Below, one piece after another: positions 53,388 through 61,998 of a stretch of DNA of 64,000 nucleotides (the stretch's first letter is position 1; each line of letters starts with the position of its first letter). The translations under genes and the position numbers were made by a program. The DNA comes from Actinokineospora inagensis DSM 44258 (GTDB taxonomy: Bacteria; Actinomycetota; Actinomycetes; Mycobacteriales; Pseudonocardiaceae), in NCBI RefSeq assembly GCF_000482865.1, contig NZ_AXWW01000023.1, positions 55,454 to 119,453 on the forward strand. Direction: 5' to 3'. Below the pieces are notes generated by a model that was given only the letters and a program-made list of their open reading frames with translations, searched no databases and was not told where the DNA came from.

Positions 53388-54314
53388 GTGAACTGGACCA
53401 CCCGCCGCGCCGCGGTCATCGTGCTGTCGGTCGTCCTGTCGGTCCTGCCCGCGGCCTGCACCGCCGCCCCGGTCCCGCCACCGGCGGTCGACCGGCCCGA
53501 GCCGCTGGTGTTCAGCGAGACGCCGAGCGGGTTCTCCGACGTGCCGCTGTCGGCCACGTACCCGGTGCTCCGGATGCTGGGCAAGGAGACCGGCCGGACG
53601 ATCCGGGTCCAGGTCGGCACCGACTACGACGCGATCATCGAGGGGATGCGCTCCGGCGCCATCGACATCGGGGTGCTCTCCCCGTTCTCCTACGTGCGGG
53701 CGAAGAAGGAGAACCCGGCCCTGATCCCGGTCGCCGCGCAGACGTCGGAGAAGGGCGGCGAGCCGGGGTACCACTCGTACGGGATCGTGCGCGCCGGGTC
53801 GCCGATCAAGAGCCTCGCCGACTTCCGCGGTCACCGGATCTGCTTCGTGGACCAGCACTCCACGTCGGGCTACGTGTACCCGGAGGCCGCCCTGCGCGAC
53901 GCGGGCATCGGGCAGCAGGACATCGTGCCCCTGCTCAAGGGCAACCACCAGGCGGTTGTCGAAGCGGTCGTGGACGGGCAGTGCGACGCGGGCTTCGCCT
54001 ACGACACGATGGTCGACCGGCAGTTGATCGAACGCGGGAAGCTGCAGCCGGGGCAGGTCACCGTCGTGTGGCGGTCCGTGCTCATCCCCGGCGCCCTCTA
54101 CGTGCTGTCCGACCGGTTGCCCGCCGACCTGAGGGACCGGCTGCTGTCGTCGATCCGGACCAACGCCAACTCCGACTACCTGCGGGCCAACGGGTTCTGC
54201 CAGGGCGAGTGCCCGCTGGGGGACGCGAACGCCTACTCGTACACCGCCGTCGACGACGCCTTCTACGACCAGGTGCGCGACTTCTGCCGCCGCGGTGGCG
54301 AAGAGTCGTGCTGA
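53388..54314 (+). CDS. PhnD-like phosphate/phosphonate-type substrate-binding lipoprotein
   Basis: The 308-residue product has a lipobox LPAAC (Cys about 21), then the PhnD fold of ABC substrate-binding proteins: PLVFSETPSGF, AIDIGVLSPFSYV, CFVDQHSTSGYVYP and DAGFAYDTMVD. Relatives bind phosphonate, phosphite or phosphate on the outer face of the membrane. No permease or ATPase gene is nearby. Instead, it is coupled to the caspase-STAND-WD40 gene, so it may deliver an extracellular signal rather than serve transport; this is inference. GGGGAGCG precedes the GTG. Confidence 0.85.
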   Translation: MNWTTRRAAVIVLSVVLSVLPAACTAAPVPPPAVDRPEPLVFSETPSGFSDVPLSATYPVLRMLGKETGRTIRVQVGTDYDAIIEGMRSGAIDIGVLSPFSYVRAKKENPALIPVAAQTSEKGGEPGYHSYGIVRAGSPIKSLADFRGHRICFVDQHSTSGYVYPEAALRDAGIGQQDIVPLLKGNHQAVVEAVVDGQCDAGFAYDTMVDRQLIERGKLQPGQVTVVWRSVLIPGALYVLSDRLPADLRDRLLSSIRTNANSDYLRANGFCQGECPLGDANAYSYTAVDDAFYDQVRDFCRRGGEESC

Positions 54315-54428
54315 GACTGTCCTACCGGGAATGACGCGCCGCGTAATCCGGGGTGTCCGGCCCACCGGGCGAGTGGAGTGGCGTCGAGTCCGGCTGAGTA
54401 GACTTCCGGCGCGGAGGGGGTGGTGGGC

Positions 54429-55703
54429 ATGTCCACCGGCGCGACAACGATTGTGAACGCGAGAGTGTTCGACGGGGCGAGGTCGACGGACTGGACTTCG
54501 GTTCGGTTCGCCGGTGGGCTGATCACCGAGTGCTCGGCCGGTTCGGTTGCCCGAGAAGGCGACGAGGTGGTCGACGCCGGTGGCGGGACGGTGTTCCCCG
54601 GGCTGATCGACGCGCACGTGCATCTCGTTCCGGGGGCCATCGCGCAGTCGTTGACCTTCGGGGTCACCACCGTCCTCGACATGTTCAGCAAGCCCGATCA
54701 GGTGGCCGAGGCGAAGGAGCAGGCGGGTTCCCGACCGGACGTGGCCGACGTGCGTTCCTCGGGTATCGGTGCCACCGCGCCCGACGGCCACCCGTCGATG
54801 ATCTACGCACCGTTCCCCACGCTGACCGCGCCCGACCAAGCCGACCAGTTCGTCGCGGACCGGGTCGCGGCGGGCTCGGACTACCTGAAGATCATCTCCG
54901 GGGTCGGCGGCCGGTGGCCGTCACTGGACCGCGCGACCATCGGGGCACTGGTCACCGCCGCGCACGAACGTGGTCTTGTGGTCGTGGCGCATGTGAGTTC
55001 GACGGCCGGAGTCGAGGAGGTCGTGTCCGCCGGGGTTGACGTGGTGGCCCATGTGCCGGTGAACGGCGAGCTGGGTGAGGCCTTGGTTGAACGGATGGCC
55101 GAAGCCGGGATCGCGGTCGGTCCGACGCTGGCAACAATGGAGAACACCCTCGGTGAACCAGGTGGCGCGGCCGTCGCCGGGGACCCGCGGCTGGCTACGC
55201 TGCTCGGGGACGCCTGGGTGCGCCGGTTGACCGCAGGCCCCCAGGGATCGCCCAGCCGGAGGACACCGCCCTACTCCCGAGCCGAGGCCAACGTCCGAAA
55301 ACTGGCCGCCGCGGGCGTCACCCTGCTGGCAGGCACCGACGCCCCGACCCCGGGCACCGCATTCGGCGCCAGCCTGCACCGCGAACTGGAACTCCTCGTC
55401 CGCTGCGGCCTCACCCCAACCCGCGCCCTCGCCGCCGCCACCACCGAACCAGCACGGATCTTCGGCCTCACCGACCGAGGACAAATCGCGGCCGGCCAAC
55501 GCGCAGACCTGATCCTCACCTCCGGCGACCCACTGACCGACATCACCGACACCCGAGCGATCAAACGAATCTGGCGCACAGGCACCCCCTGCGACCGACA
55601 CCCCCTCACCGCGAGCGCCGCCGAAACCGCCCAACTCAACGCGTTCGACGCCCAAGTCGCCAAAGCCATAGCAGCCGTCCGCCACCGCACCCGACCCACC
55701 TAG
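54429..55703 (+). CDS. Amidohydrolase-family metal-dependent hydrolase
   Basis: The 424-residue protein shows the amidohydrolase pattern: FPGLIDAHVHL with the HxH metal ligands, DYLKIISG with a probable metal-bridging Lys, VVAHVSS and VVAHVPV with two further His, and LLAGTDAPTPG with the catalytic Asp. It most resembles imidazolonepropionase/prolidase-like members that open cyclic amides or cleave dipeptides. No signal peptide is present. GGAGGG lies about 9 bases before ATG 54429; a GTG at 54420 is an alternative. Confidence 0.87.
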   Translation: MSTGATTIVNARVFDGARSTDWTSVRFAGGLITECSAGSVAREGDEVVDAGGGTVFPGLIDAHVHLVPGAIAQSLTFGVTTVLDMFSKPDQVAEAKEQAGSRPDVADVRSSGIGATAPDGHPSMIYAPFPTLTAPDQADQFVADRVAAGSDYLKIISGVGGRWPSLDRATIGALVTAAHERGLVVVAHVSSTAGVEEVVSAGVDVVAHVPVNGELGEALVERMAEAGIAVGPTLATMENTLGEPGGAAVAGDPRLATLLGDAWVRRLTAGPQGSPSRRTPPYSRAEANVRKLAAAGVTLLAGTDAPTPGTAFGASLHRELELLVRCGLTPTRALAAATTEPARIFGLTDRGQIAAGQRADLILTSGDPLTDITDTRAIKRIWRTGTPCDRHPLTASAAETAQLNAFDAQVAKAIAAVRHRTRPT

Positions 55704-55814
55704 AGCCCGCTCATCCCCACCCGGGCCAGCCTGACAAACCTCCCCACGCACCCCACACCCACCCTCACCCGGACCGCCGCACCGCTCCACGACCACCGCC
55801 ATCCAGAACCCGAC

Positions 55815-56045
55815 CACACCAGATCCGCGACATCACCTACGGCGAAGACCACACCCAAGCACGCACCGGCCCCGCGGCCCCTCCACAATCCCCACCACCC
55901 AGGCCCTCCGCACCATGGCCCGCGACACCACCACACCCACCCGAATCCCATCCCAACCAGCACAAACCCACCTCGACGAAACCCCCGCCACCCCCGGCCA
56001 GCCCCCACCCTCCCGGGGGGCGTCCCCGGTCCCAGTCTACCGGCT
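55815..56045 (+). pseudogene. Decayed C-terminal end of an ISAs1-like transposase (copy B)
   Basis: IRDITYGEDHTQARTG is encoded from about 55822, matching the conserved end of ISAs1-family transposases (IRDVT..ED..xRTG). After a frameshift LRTMARDTT (near 55911) matches the LRHMARDxTRPL tail. The right side ends in a palindromic GGGGGGCGTCCCC element and CCAGTCTACCGG (56030-56042). The whole block is an inverted counterpart of 18545-18775. No transposase body lies upstream. Confidence 0.5.
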
Positions 56046-56240
56046 CTGGCGGCGGGAGGACGAGGAGCGCGGGAACGGTGGATGGCTGGGCGGAGTGTGG
56101 ACAACTCGCGATCTTGGGCGCGACTTCGCGGGTCGACTTCAGGCGACCGCTTGCGGCTGGGCTGTCGGCGGACGGCTGCTGGTGGGTGGCGTTGATCGAA
56201 GCCGCCGCCTGCGGCACGGGTGCACCAGGGCCGGGCGGGA

Positions 56241-56444
56241 GCCGCACTTCCGCCGAACCACGGTGGCAACCAGGCCCTCCGTCACGCCGACGGTCAAGCG
56301 GGCACCACTTCCGCCTAGCCACGGTGGCAACCAGGCCTTACTGCCGCCACGCGACCGTGTCAGCCAGGCCCCACTTTCCGCCACGCCACCGTGGCAACCA
56401 GGCCCTAACTTCCGTCACGCCGACAGTGTCAATCAGACCTGGCA
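56241..56444 (+). repeat. Imperfect tandem repeat of about 60 bp, three copies
   Basis: Each unit has a first half CCACGGTGGCAACCAGGCC, seen at about 56258, 56320 and, as CCACCGTGGC, about 56388. The second half is CACGC(C)GAC(A/G)GT(G)TCAA-like. Half-units of about 30 bp are themselves related. The region is non-coding and GC-rich with no spacer pattern. Confidence 0.55.
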
Positions 56445-56524
56445 GGTGGATCCCGGACACCGGCCCGCGCCGCCCCGCGGTGGACGCCATCGAGGGCGAC
56501 GACGGAGGCGGGCGCGGGAGGAAT

Positions 56525-56857
56525 TCAGTGTGACGCCAGGGTTTTCCGGCGGCCGAGGACGTGACAAGCGATGGCGGTGGCGAATCCGGTGGCCACGACG
56601 ACGCCAGCCAGTACTGGGCTCATGTCCCTGGACAGGCTCGGGGCGCGGTCGGGGCCAATTGCCCATAGGGCCAAGGGAATCGCGTAACTGGCAGCGAGGG
56701 CGGCGGCCCAGGGGCGCAGGGGACGGAGGCGCGGAGTGCGCAGGACGGTGGTCAGCACGACCGCGACCGGGACGATGGCGACCATGGCGAACTGACCGAG
56801 GACAAGGACCGGGACCGCCCAGGCGGAGACAGCGACCGGGAGTGAGCGCGTGTACAC
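56525..56857 (-). CDS. Small membrane protein, three to four helices
   Basis: The 110-residue protein has hydrophobic segments at about 7-36, 50-67 and 81-100 with a basic C-terminus (LGRRKTLASH). The family is unknown. The GTG at 56857 is selected because GAGGAG sits about 6 bases upstream. It is the last gene of a minus-strand operon (polyketide cyclase-like, DUF2306, SRPBCC, then this one), 20 bases after the SRPBCC gene. Confidence 0.65.
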   Translation of the reverse strand: MYTRSLPVAVSAWAVPVLVLGQFAMVAIVPVAVVLTTVLRTPRLRPLRPWAAALAASYAIPLALWAIGPDRAPSLSRDMSPVLAGVVVATGFATAIACHVLGRRKTLASH

Positions 56858-56877
56858 AGTGGACTCCTCGAAAACGG

Positions 56878-57483
56878 TCAGTGGCAGCGGGATTCGGCGG
56901 TGGTCTTGAGGTTGGTGAGCCAGGCTTCCAGTCCGCCTGCGAGGAAGGTGGTCGCCAGGGGCACGTTCGACTCGATCTGGTTGCCGGTTTGGGTTTCCTC
57001 GGTGCGGACGAGGACGCCGTCGCGGACCGGGGTGAAGGTCCAGACGTGGACGCCGCGGTCGATGCGGAGGCCGGTGCCGATGGCGGGGCCGGTCCAGCGG
57101 ATGCACTGGTACGGGCGGATTTGCTGCACCGTCGAGGTGATCACGAGCGTGGTGGCCGGGCTGACGGGGGTCTGCGGCACGGGTGTGGTCCAGCGGAACC
57201 TGGAGCCGGGGCGCAGCGGGCCGGGGTCGAGGCGCTTCATGCCGGTGACCGGCTCCTGCCAGGACGGCCAGCCCTCGACCGCGGTGTGCAGGTGCCAGAC
57301 CACCGGCAGCGGCGCCTTGATCAGGGTCTCGGTGCGGTAGTGGACCTTGGCCGCCGGGTCGACACCCTGGCCCTGGCAGGTCAGGGCCGTGGGGTGGGCT
57401 GGGGTGGCGTCGGCGGGGGTCGTGCCGAGGACACCGGCGGCGGCGATCGGCAGGGCGATCAGGGCGGCGCGGACGTTGACCAT
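56878..57483 (-). CDS. Secreted SRPBCC/START-like protein
   Basis: The 201-residue product has a signal peptide (to about residue 27, TTPADA). A polyketide cyclase/dehydrase-type SRPBCC domain follows: LIKAPLPVVWHLHTAVEGWPSWQEPV at the start, GSRFRWTT, and a C-terminal helix LATTFLAGGLEAWLTNLKTTAE. The fold binds hydrophobic ligands. ATG 57483 with AGGAG is preferred over ATG 57504. It is third in the operon. Confidence 0.75.
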   Translation of the reverse strand: MVNVRAALIALPIAAAGVLGTTPADATPAHPTALTCQGQGVDPAAKVHYRTETLIKAPLPVVWHLHTAVEGWPSWQEPVTGMKRLDPGPLRPGSRFRWTTPVPQTPVSPATTLVITSTVQQIRPYQCIRWTGPAIGTGLRIDRGVHVWTFTPVRDGVLVRTEETQTGNQIESNVPLATTFLAGGLEAWLTNLKTTAESRCH

Positions 57484-57493
57484 CGTGTTTCTC

Positions 57494-58126
57494 CTATGCG
57501 GCAATGGATCGGGGGCGGATGAGGAAGTACTCGGACACGACCACCGAGATCAGGATTGATGCCCAGGTGCCGGCCGTGTAGATGTCGTTGAAGGTCAGGT
57601 TGAGTGGAGACCGGACGGCCAGGCCGAGTCCCAAGAGGACACGGAGTACGACGGCGGCGAAACTGAGCGCGTAGTTGCGGATCATCCAGACGCGGTGCGC
57701 CGGGACCTGTCCGCGACGGATGGCGCTGAACCCCCGGTACGCGGTGTAGAGCCAGCCGGCGGAGAGCAGGTAGAACGCGACCCGTACCGGGAAGCCGTCG
57801 ATCGAGAAGGTGGCCGCCGCGAGAGCCGAGACGGCGGCGATGAGCATGCTGACCAGGTAAATCCGCCCCGCCACCCGATGCAGCGCGGGACGACGGGCGC
57901 GCAGCCGGGCGGCGAACTGGAACGGTCCGATGAACAGCAGCAGCGACGCGGGCACGGCGTGCGACACGATCGACAGGTAGTGCGGCGCCAGGGCCGGGTT
58001 GATCGGGATCCGGCTCAGCGACCGGTCACCGGTGAGGTACGCGGGGATCGAGTAGGCCGCGATCCCGACCGCCGAGACCGCGACGGCGGCCCAGGCGATC
58101 CGGCGCCGCCGGACGGGCGTGGTCAC
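57494..58126 (-). CDS. DUF2306-family membrane protein
   Basis: The 210-residue protein has six predicted helices and the family pattern HYLSIVSHAVPASLLLFIGPFQF and RPALHRVAGRIYLVSML, with conserved His residues that recall membrane cytochrome or desaturase ligands. HRVWMIRNYALSFAAV follows later. The function is unknown. Its GTG overlaps the stop of the SnoaL-like gene by 4 bases, and the SRPBCC gene starts 10 bases downstream. Confidence 0.8.
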   Translation of the reverse strand: MTTPVRRRRIAWAAVAVSAVGIAAYSIPAYLTGDRSLSRIPINPALAPHYLSIVSHAVPASLLLFIGPFQFAARLRARRPALHRVAGRIYLVSMLIAAVSALAAATFSIDGFPVRVAFYLLSAGWLYTAYRGFSAIRRGQVPAHRVWMIRNYALSFAAVVLRVLLGLGLAVRSPLNLTFNDIYTAGTWASILISVVVSEYFLIRPRSIAA

Positions 58127-58563
58127 GGCTGTGGCGCGAGGAAGCCGAGCTGGGCGAGCAGCACGTGCACATCCGAGTTGAGCCAGTATTCGGCGAATTG
58201 GCCGTCCTCGACCCGCAGGATGTCGGTGCCGGTGAAATGGATCGGCGTGCCCGCGGCGGCGGTCGCGCCGGGGAAGCCGCCGGCGTAGGCGCCGGTGGCG
58301 ACCCAGCGGAGCGCGACGTGCCGGTCGGCGGTGATCGGGCCGACCTCGATGGTGAACACCAGGTCGGTGCATACCGCGCGCAACTGCGCGACCCACTCCA
58401 CGAGCGCGTCGGGGCCGTGCAGGGCGCTGCCGTCGCCGCCGTCCAGCATCGCGGCGTGCACGGAAAAATCGGCAGAAATGACGCGCTGGGCCGGGGAGTA
58501 TTCGCCGTTCCAGATGGCCAGCCATTCGTTGACCAGGTGCTGCGTGGTGTTTTCCATGACCAT
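58123..58563 (-). CDS. SnoaL-like ester cyclase/NTF2-fold protein
   Basis: The 146-residue cone-shaped NTF2-fold protein has VNEWLAIWNGEYSPAQRVISADF at the start, GPDALVEWVAQLRAVCTDLVFTIE and FTGTDILRVEDGQFAEYW near the end, as in SnoaL polyketide cyclases and related binding proteins. ATG 58563 or ATG 58557 may be used. It is first of a four-gene operon, divergent from the LuxR-type ATPase regulator starting 60 bases away, which may control it. Confidence 0.78.
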   Translation of the reverse strand: MVMENTTQHLVNEWLAIWNGEYSPAQRVISADFSVHAAMLDGGDGSALHGPDALVEWVAQLRAVCTDLVFTIEVGPITADRHVALRWVATGAYAGGFPGATAAAGTPIHFTGTDILRVEDGQFAEYWLNSDVHVLLAQLGFLAPQP

Positions 58564-58608
58564 GACGATGCCGCCGGGTGAACACCGCTCGCGTCGGTGG
58601 TTCTCGCC

Positions 58609-58614
58609 TATGCT
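58609..58614 (+). promoter_or_regulatory. -10 element of LuxR-type regulator gene
   Basis: TATGCT at 58609-58614 is 9 bases before ATG 58624, with no ribosome site between, so the leader would be zero to three bases. No clear -35 was seen. Confidence 0.4.
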
Positions 58615-58623
58615 TCGGTACGT

Positions 58624-61227
58624 ATGAGCGATCTGCTGGGGCGGTTGGCCGAGACCTCGCGCCTTCGGGCGCTGCTGGACGACGCCCGGCGGTCCCGCGG
58701 CGGCGCGGTGCTGGTGCGCGGCGAGCCGGGCATCGGCAAGAGCGCGTTACTCACCGACGTCGCCGGGGCCGCGACCGGATTCCGGGTCATCCGGGCGTCC
58801 GGCGCCGAGTTCGAGACCGACCTGGCGTACTCGGCGCTGCACCAGTTGTGCGGACCGGTCCTGGCGCACCTCGACGTCCTGCCCGCCCCGCACCGCACGG
58901 CCCTGCGGATCGCGTTCGGTGTGGAGACCGGCTCGGCGGACCCGTTCCTGGTGGGGGCGGCGACGCTGGGGCTGCTGACCGAGCACGACGGTCCGCTGCT
59001 GTGCCTGATCGATGACGCCCAGTGGTTGGACGACGCGTCGGCGCGGGTGTTGGCCTTCGTGTCCCGGCGGGTCAGCGCGGAGCGGGTGGCGCTGGTGTTC
59101 GCCGCGCGCGAGGACCGCGCCGTGCTCGCCCACCTGCCCACGGTCGACGTCCGGCCCCTTACCGAGCCGGAAGCGCGCGCGTTGCTGGCCCGGGAGATCC
59201 CCGCGCCCTTGGACGAACGGGTCCGCGACCGCGTCCTGGCCGAGGCGCGCGGTAACCCCCTCGCGCTGCTGGAGCTGACCAGGACCGCGGGCCTGACCGG
59301 TCTGGCGGGCGGCTTCGGCCTGCCGGCCCCCGCCGCTGCCGAACGGAGCTTCCGCGCGCGACTTGAGGGGCTGTCACCGCAGGTCAGGCTGCTGTTGACG
59401 GTCGCGGCGGCGGAGCCGGTCGGCGATCCTGACCTGCTGTGGCGGGCGGCGGCGCTGCTGGGCATCGACAAGTCCGCCGCGCAGGACGCGCCGCTGGTCG
59501 AATTCGATACTCGGGTCCGGTTCGTCCACCCGCTGGCCCGGTCGGCGGTGTACCAGGCGGCGACCGACGAGCAGCGGCGGCAGGCGCACGGGGCGCTGGC
59601 CAGGGTCAGCGATCCGCTGCACGACCCCGACCGCGTCGCCTGGCACCGCGCCCGTGCCTGCGTCGGCCCGGACGAGGAGGTGGCCGACGCGCTCGCCGAG
59701 TCCGCGTCGCGTGCCCAGGCCCGTGGCGGGGTAGCCGCCGCGGCGGCGTTCTTGGAGCGCTCGGCCGCGCTGACCGTCGACCCGGGGTTGCGCGCGGAGC
59801 GGGCGCTGGCGGCGGTGGAGGCCAAGCTGTCCGCCGGGGACTTCGACGTGGCCGCCGAGTTGCTGTCCACCCTGCACCCGGACGATCCCCGCGTCGACCT
59901 GCTGCGCGGGCGGATCTCCTTCGCCCGGTTCCGCGGCGACGACGCCCCCACCGACTACCTGCTCCGGGCGGCCGCGAAGCTGGCCGAGAAGGAACCCGAG
60001 GACGCGCGGACGATCTACGTCGACGCGATCGAGATGGGCATCCTCACCGGCGCGCTGCCCGCCGTGGTCGAGGCGGCTCGGGCGGCACCGCCCACCTCCG
60101 GCTTACCCCGCGACGACGACGTCATCCTGAACGGCATGGTCGCGTTGCTCGACCGGGGCTTCGCGGCGGGCGCGGAACTGCTGCGACCGGTGATGGCCGA
60201 CGTCGAGGCGTGGACCCGGTGGCCGACGCTGGGGTTCATGCTCGCCGTCGAACTCATGGACGTCGACGCCATGCGGGCCATCGCGACCCGGGTCACCGCG
60301 GTCGGCCGCGAGTCCGGCGCCTTCCACGCACTGCCGATCGGGCTGGCCATGCTCGCCACCGTCGCCGCGCACACCGGTGACTTCGGCGCCGCCAAGGAGA
60401 TGATCTCCGAGGAGGCGGCGATCGCCGAGGCCACCGGCGCCGCCCCACTGGTCTACCCGCGGGTGCACCTGGTCGCCCTGCAGGGCAGACGGGCGGCGGC
60501 GGAGGACCTGTTCGCGCAGGTCGGCCGAGACATGGCGTTGAGCGTGCAGTTCGGCCGGGCGGTCCTGAACAACGGCCTCGCCGACTACCCCACCGCCCTC
60601 GACGCCGCCCAGCGCACCGTCGCCGCGGGCGATCTCGGCCTGGTCAGCCTCGCCCTCCCCGAACTCGTCGAGTCCGCCACCCGCTGCGACCGCTCCGACC
60701 TGGCGCGGGCCGCACTCGCGTCCCTGTCCGAACGCGCGACCGGCTCCGATCACCCCTGGCCACTGGGCCTGGCCGCCCTCGCCCGCGCCCAAGTCCACGA
60801 CGACGAGACCGCCTACCGCGAGGCCATCGCGCTACTCACGTCGATGCCCATCGACCAGGGCCGCGCCCACCTGCTCTACGGCGAATGGCTCCGCCGCCAA
60901 GGCCGCCGCCGCGACGCCCGGGTTGAACTGCGCCACGCCCACGACCTGCTGTCGAACACCGGCGCCGAGGCCTTCGCCACCCGAGCAGCCCAGGAACTCC
61001 GCGCGACCGGCGAACTCGCCCGCAGCCGATCCACCGGGGCCGCCGACACGCTGACCGTCCAAGAAGTACACATCGCCCGCCTGGTCGCGGCGGGCTCGAC
61101 GTCCAAAGAGGTCGCCGCCAAGCTGTTCCTGAGCCCCCGCACGGTGGACGCCCACCTGCGCAACATCTTCCGCAAGCTCGGCATCAGCTCCCGCAGGCAA
61201 CTCCGCGACCTCCCGGCCATTCGCTAG
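58624..61227 (+). CDS. LuxR-family regulator with large STAND ATPase domain
   Basis: The 867-residue protein starts with Walker A RGEPGIGKS (K39) and has Walker B LLCLIDDAQWLDD, a TPR-like centre and a C-terminal LuxR helix-turn-helix (about 805-865): LTVQEVHIARLVAAGSTSKEVAAK and LFLSPRTVDAHLRNIFRKLGIS. It is a LAL-type regulator like the one at 31910, but not a close copy. It is divergent from the SnoaL/DUF2306/SRPBCC operon and is its likely regulator. The start is nearly leaderless. Confidence 0.9.
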   Translation: MSDLLGRLAETSRLRALLDDARRSRGGAVLVRGEPGIGKSALLTDVAGAATGFRVIRASGAEFETDLAYSALHQLCGPVLAHLDVLPAPHRTALRIAFGVETGSADPFLVGAATLGLLTEHDGPLLCLIDDAQWLDDASARVLAFVSRRVSAERVALVFAAREDRAVLAHLPTVDVRPLTEPEARALLAREIPAPLDERVRDRVLAEARGNPLALLELTRTAGLTGLAGGFGLPAPAAAERSFRARLEGLSPQVRLLLTVAAAEPVGDPDLLWRAAALLGIDKSAAQDAPLVEFDTRVRFVHPLARSAVYQAATDEQRRQAHGALARVSDPLHDPDRVAWHRARACVGPDEEVADALAESASRAQARGGVAAAAAFLERSAALTVDPGLRAERALAAVEAKLSAGDFDVAAELLSTLHPDDPRVDLLRGRISFARFRGDDAPTDYLLRAAAKLAEKEPEDARTIYVDAIEMGILTGALPAVVEAARAAPPTSGLPRDDDVILNGMVALLDRGFAAGAELLRPVMADVEAWTRWPTLGFMLAVELMDVDAMRAIATRVTAVGRESGAFHALPIGLAMLATVAAHTGDFGAAKEMISEEAAIAEATGAAPLVYPRVHLVALQGRRAAAEDLFAQVGRDMALSVQFGRAVLNNGLADYPTALDAAQRTVAAGDLGLVSLALPELVESATRCDRSDLARAALASLSERATGSDHPWPLGLAALARAQVHDDETAYREAIALLTSMPIDQGRAHLLYGEWLRRQGRRRDARVELRHAHDLLSNTGAEAFATRAAQELRATGELARSRSTGAADTLTVQEVHIARLVAAGSTSKEVAAKLFLSPRTVDAHLRNIFRKLGISSRRQLRDLPAIR

Positions 61228-61269
61228 GTTCGGTCAGGAATGGAGAAGCAGCGCTCGCGGGGGTGGCCC

Positions 61270-61275
61270 TAGCGT
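61270..61275 (+). promoter_or_regulatory. TAGCGT -10 element, leaderless promoter of VOC gene
   Basis: TAGCGT is followed by 7 bases and then ATG 61283, so transcription should begin at the start codon. Confidence 0.45.
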
Positions 61276-61282
61276 TGTCGGC

Positions 61283-61891
61283 ATGACATCCATCGAGCAC
61301 GTCACCATCGAGGTCACCGACCCCACCGACCACTTCCACACCGACGCCTTCAACCTCGGCGACCGCCTCCGCGTGCGGGGTTCACACGAACCGACCGAGG
61401 GCTTCCGCGGTTTCACCCTGTCGCTGACCGTGTCCCAGCCCGGCGACGTGGACGCCCTGGTCGAAACCGCCGTGAACGCCGGCGCGACCCCCGTGAAACC
61501 CGCCGCCAAATCCCTGTGGGGCTACGGCGCCGTGGTCCAGGCACCCGACGGCACAATTTGGAAACTGGCGACGTCGGCGAAGAAGAACACCGGCCCCGCC
61601 ACCGGCAAAATCAACGATGTAGTGCTACTCCTCGGCGTGGCTGACGTCCTCGCGAGCAAGAAGTTCTACGTCGAACAGGGCCTCACCGTCACCAAGAGCT
61701 TCGCCCGCATGTACGTCGAGTTCGCCACCGGCCCCGTCAAACTGGCCCTGTACAAGCGAAAAGCCCTCGCCAAAGACGCAGGCGTCTCCCCCGAAGGCAC
61801 CGGCTCGCACCGAATCACCGTGGGCGGCACCAAGGCGTTCACCGACCCGGACGGCTTCACCTGGGAACCCGCCATGGCCCCCCTGTCCTGA
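61283..61891 (+). CDS. VOC-family (glyoxalase/bleomycin-resistance fold) protein
   Basis: The 202-residue protein contains two betaalphabetabetabeta units: residues 1-95 (IEHVTIEVTDPTDHF ... GYGAVVQAPDGTIWKLATS) and 108-202 (INDVVLLLGVADVLASKKFYVEQGL ... TDPDGFTWEPA). Metal-type VOC members use His and Glu at the strand ends; H6 and the final E are present but others are unclear. It may be an isomerase, dioxygenase or resistance protein. Translation probably starts on a leaderless mRNA. Confidence 0.8.
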   Translation: MTSIEHVTIEVTDPTDHFHTDAFNLGDRLRVRGSHEPTEGFRGFTLSLTVSQPGDVDALVETAVNAGATPVKPAAKSLWGYGAVVQAPDGTIWKLATSAKKNTGPATGKINDVVLLLGVADVLASKKFYVEQGLTVTKSFARMYVEFATGPVKLALYKRKALAKDAGVSPEGTGSHRITVGGTKAFTDPDGFTWEPAMAPLS

Positions 61892-61998
61892 TGTGCCTCT
61901 ACCCCGGTGTGCACGGCCCCCTCATCCACCGGGTCCCCGAGCATTCCCTGCCACATCCCCCCGACGACGAGGAGGTGACACCAACCGGAGGGCACCCC

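Larger units (their letters stand above)
55704..56524. other. Non-coding interval with transposase remnant and tandem repeats
   Basis: No gene is supported in these 820 bases. They contain a decayed transposase end (55815-56045), one unit of the 23-bp repeat also seen at 18.2-18.5 kb (about 56088-56107), and a block of imperfect tandem repeats (56241-56444). Confidence 0.6.
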
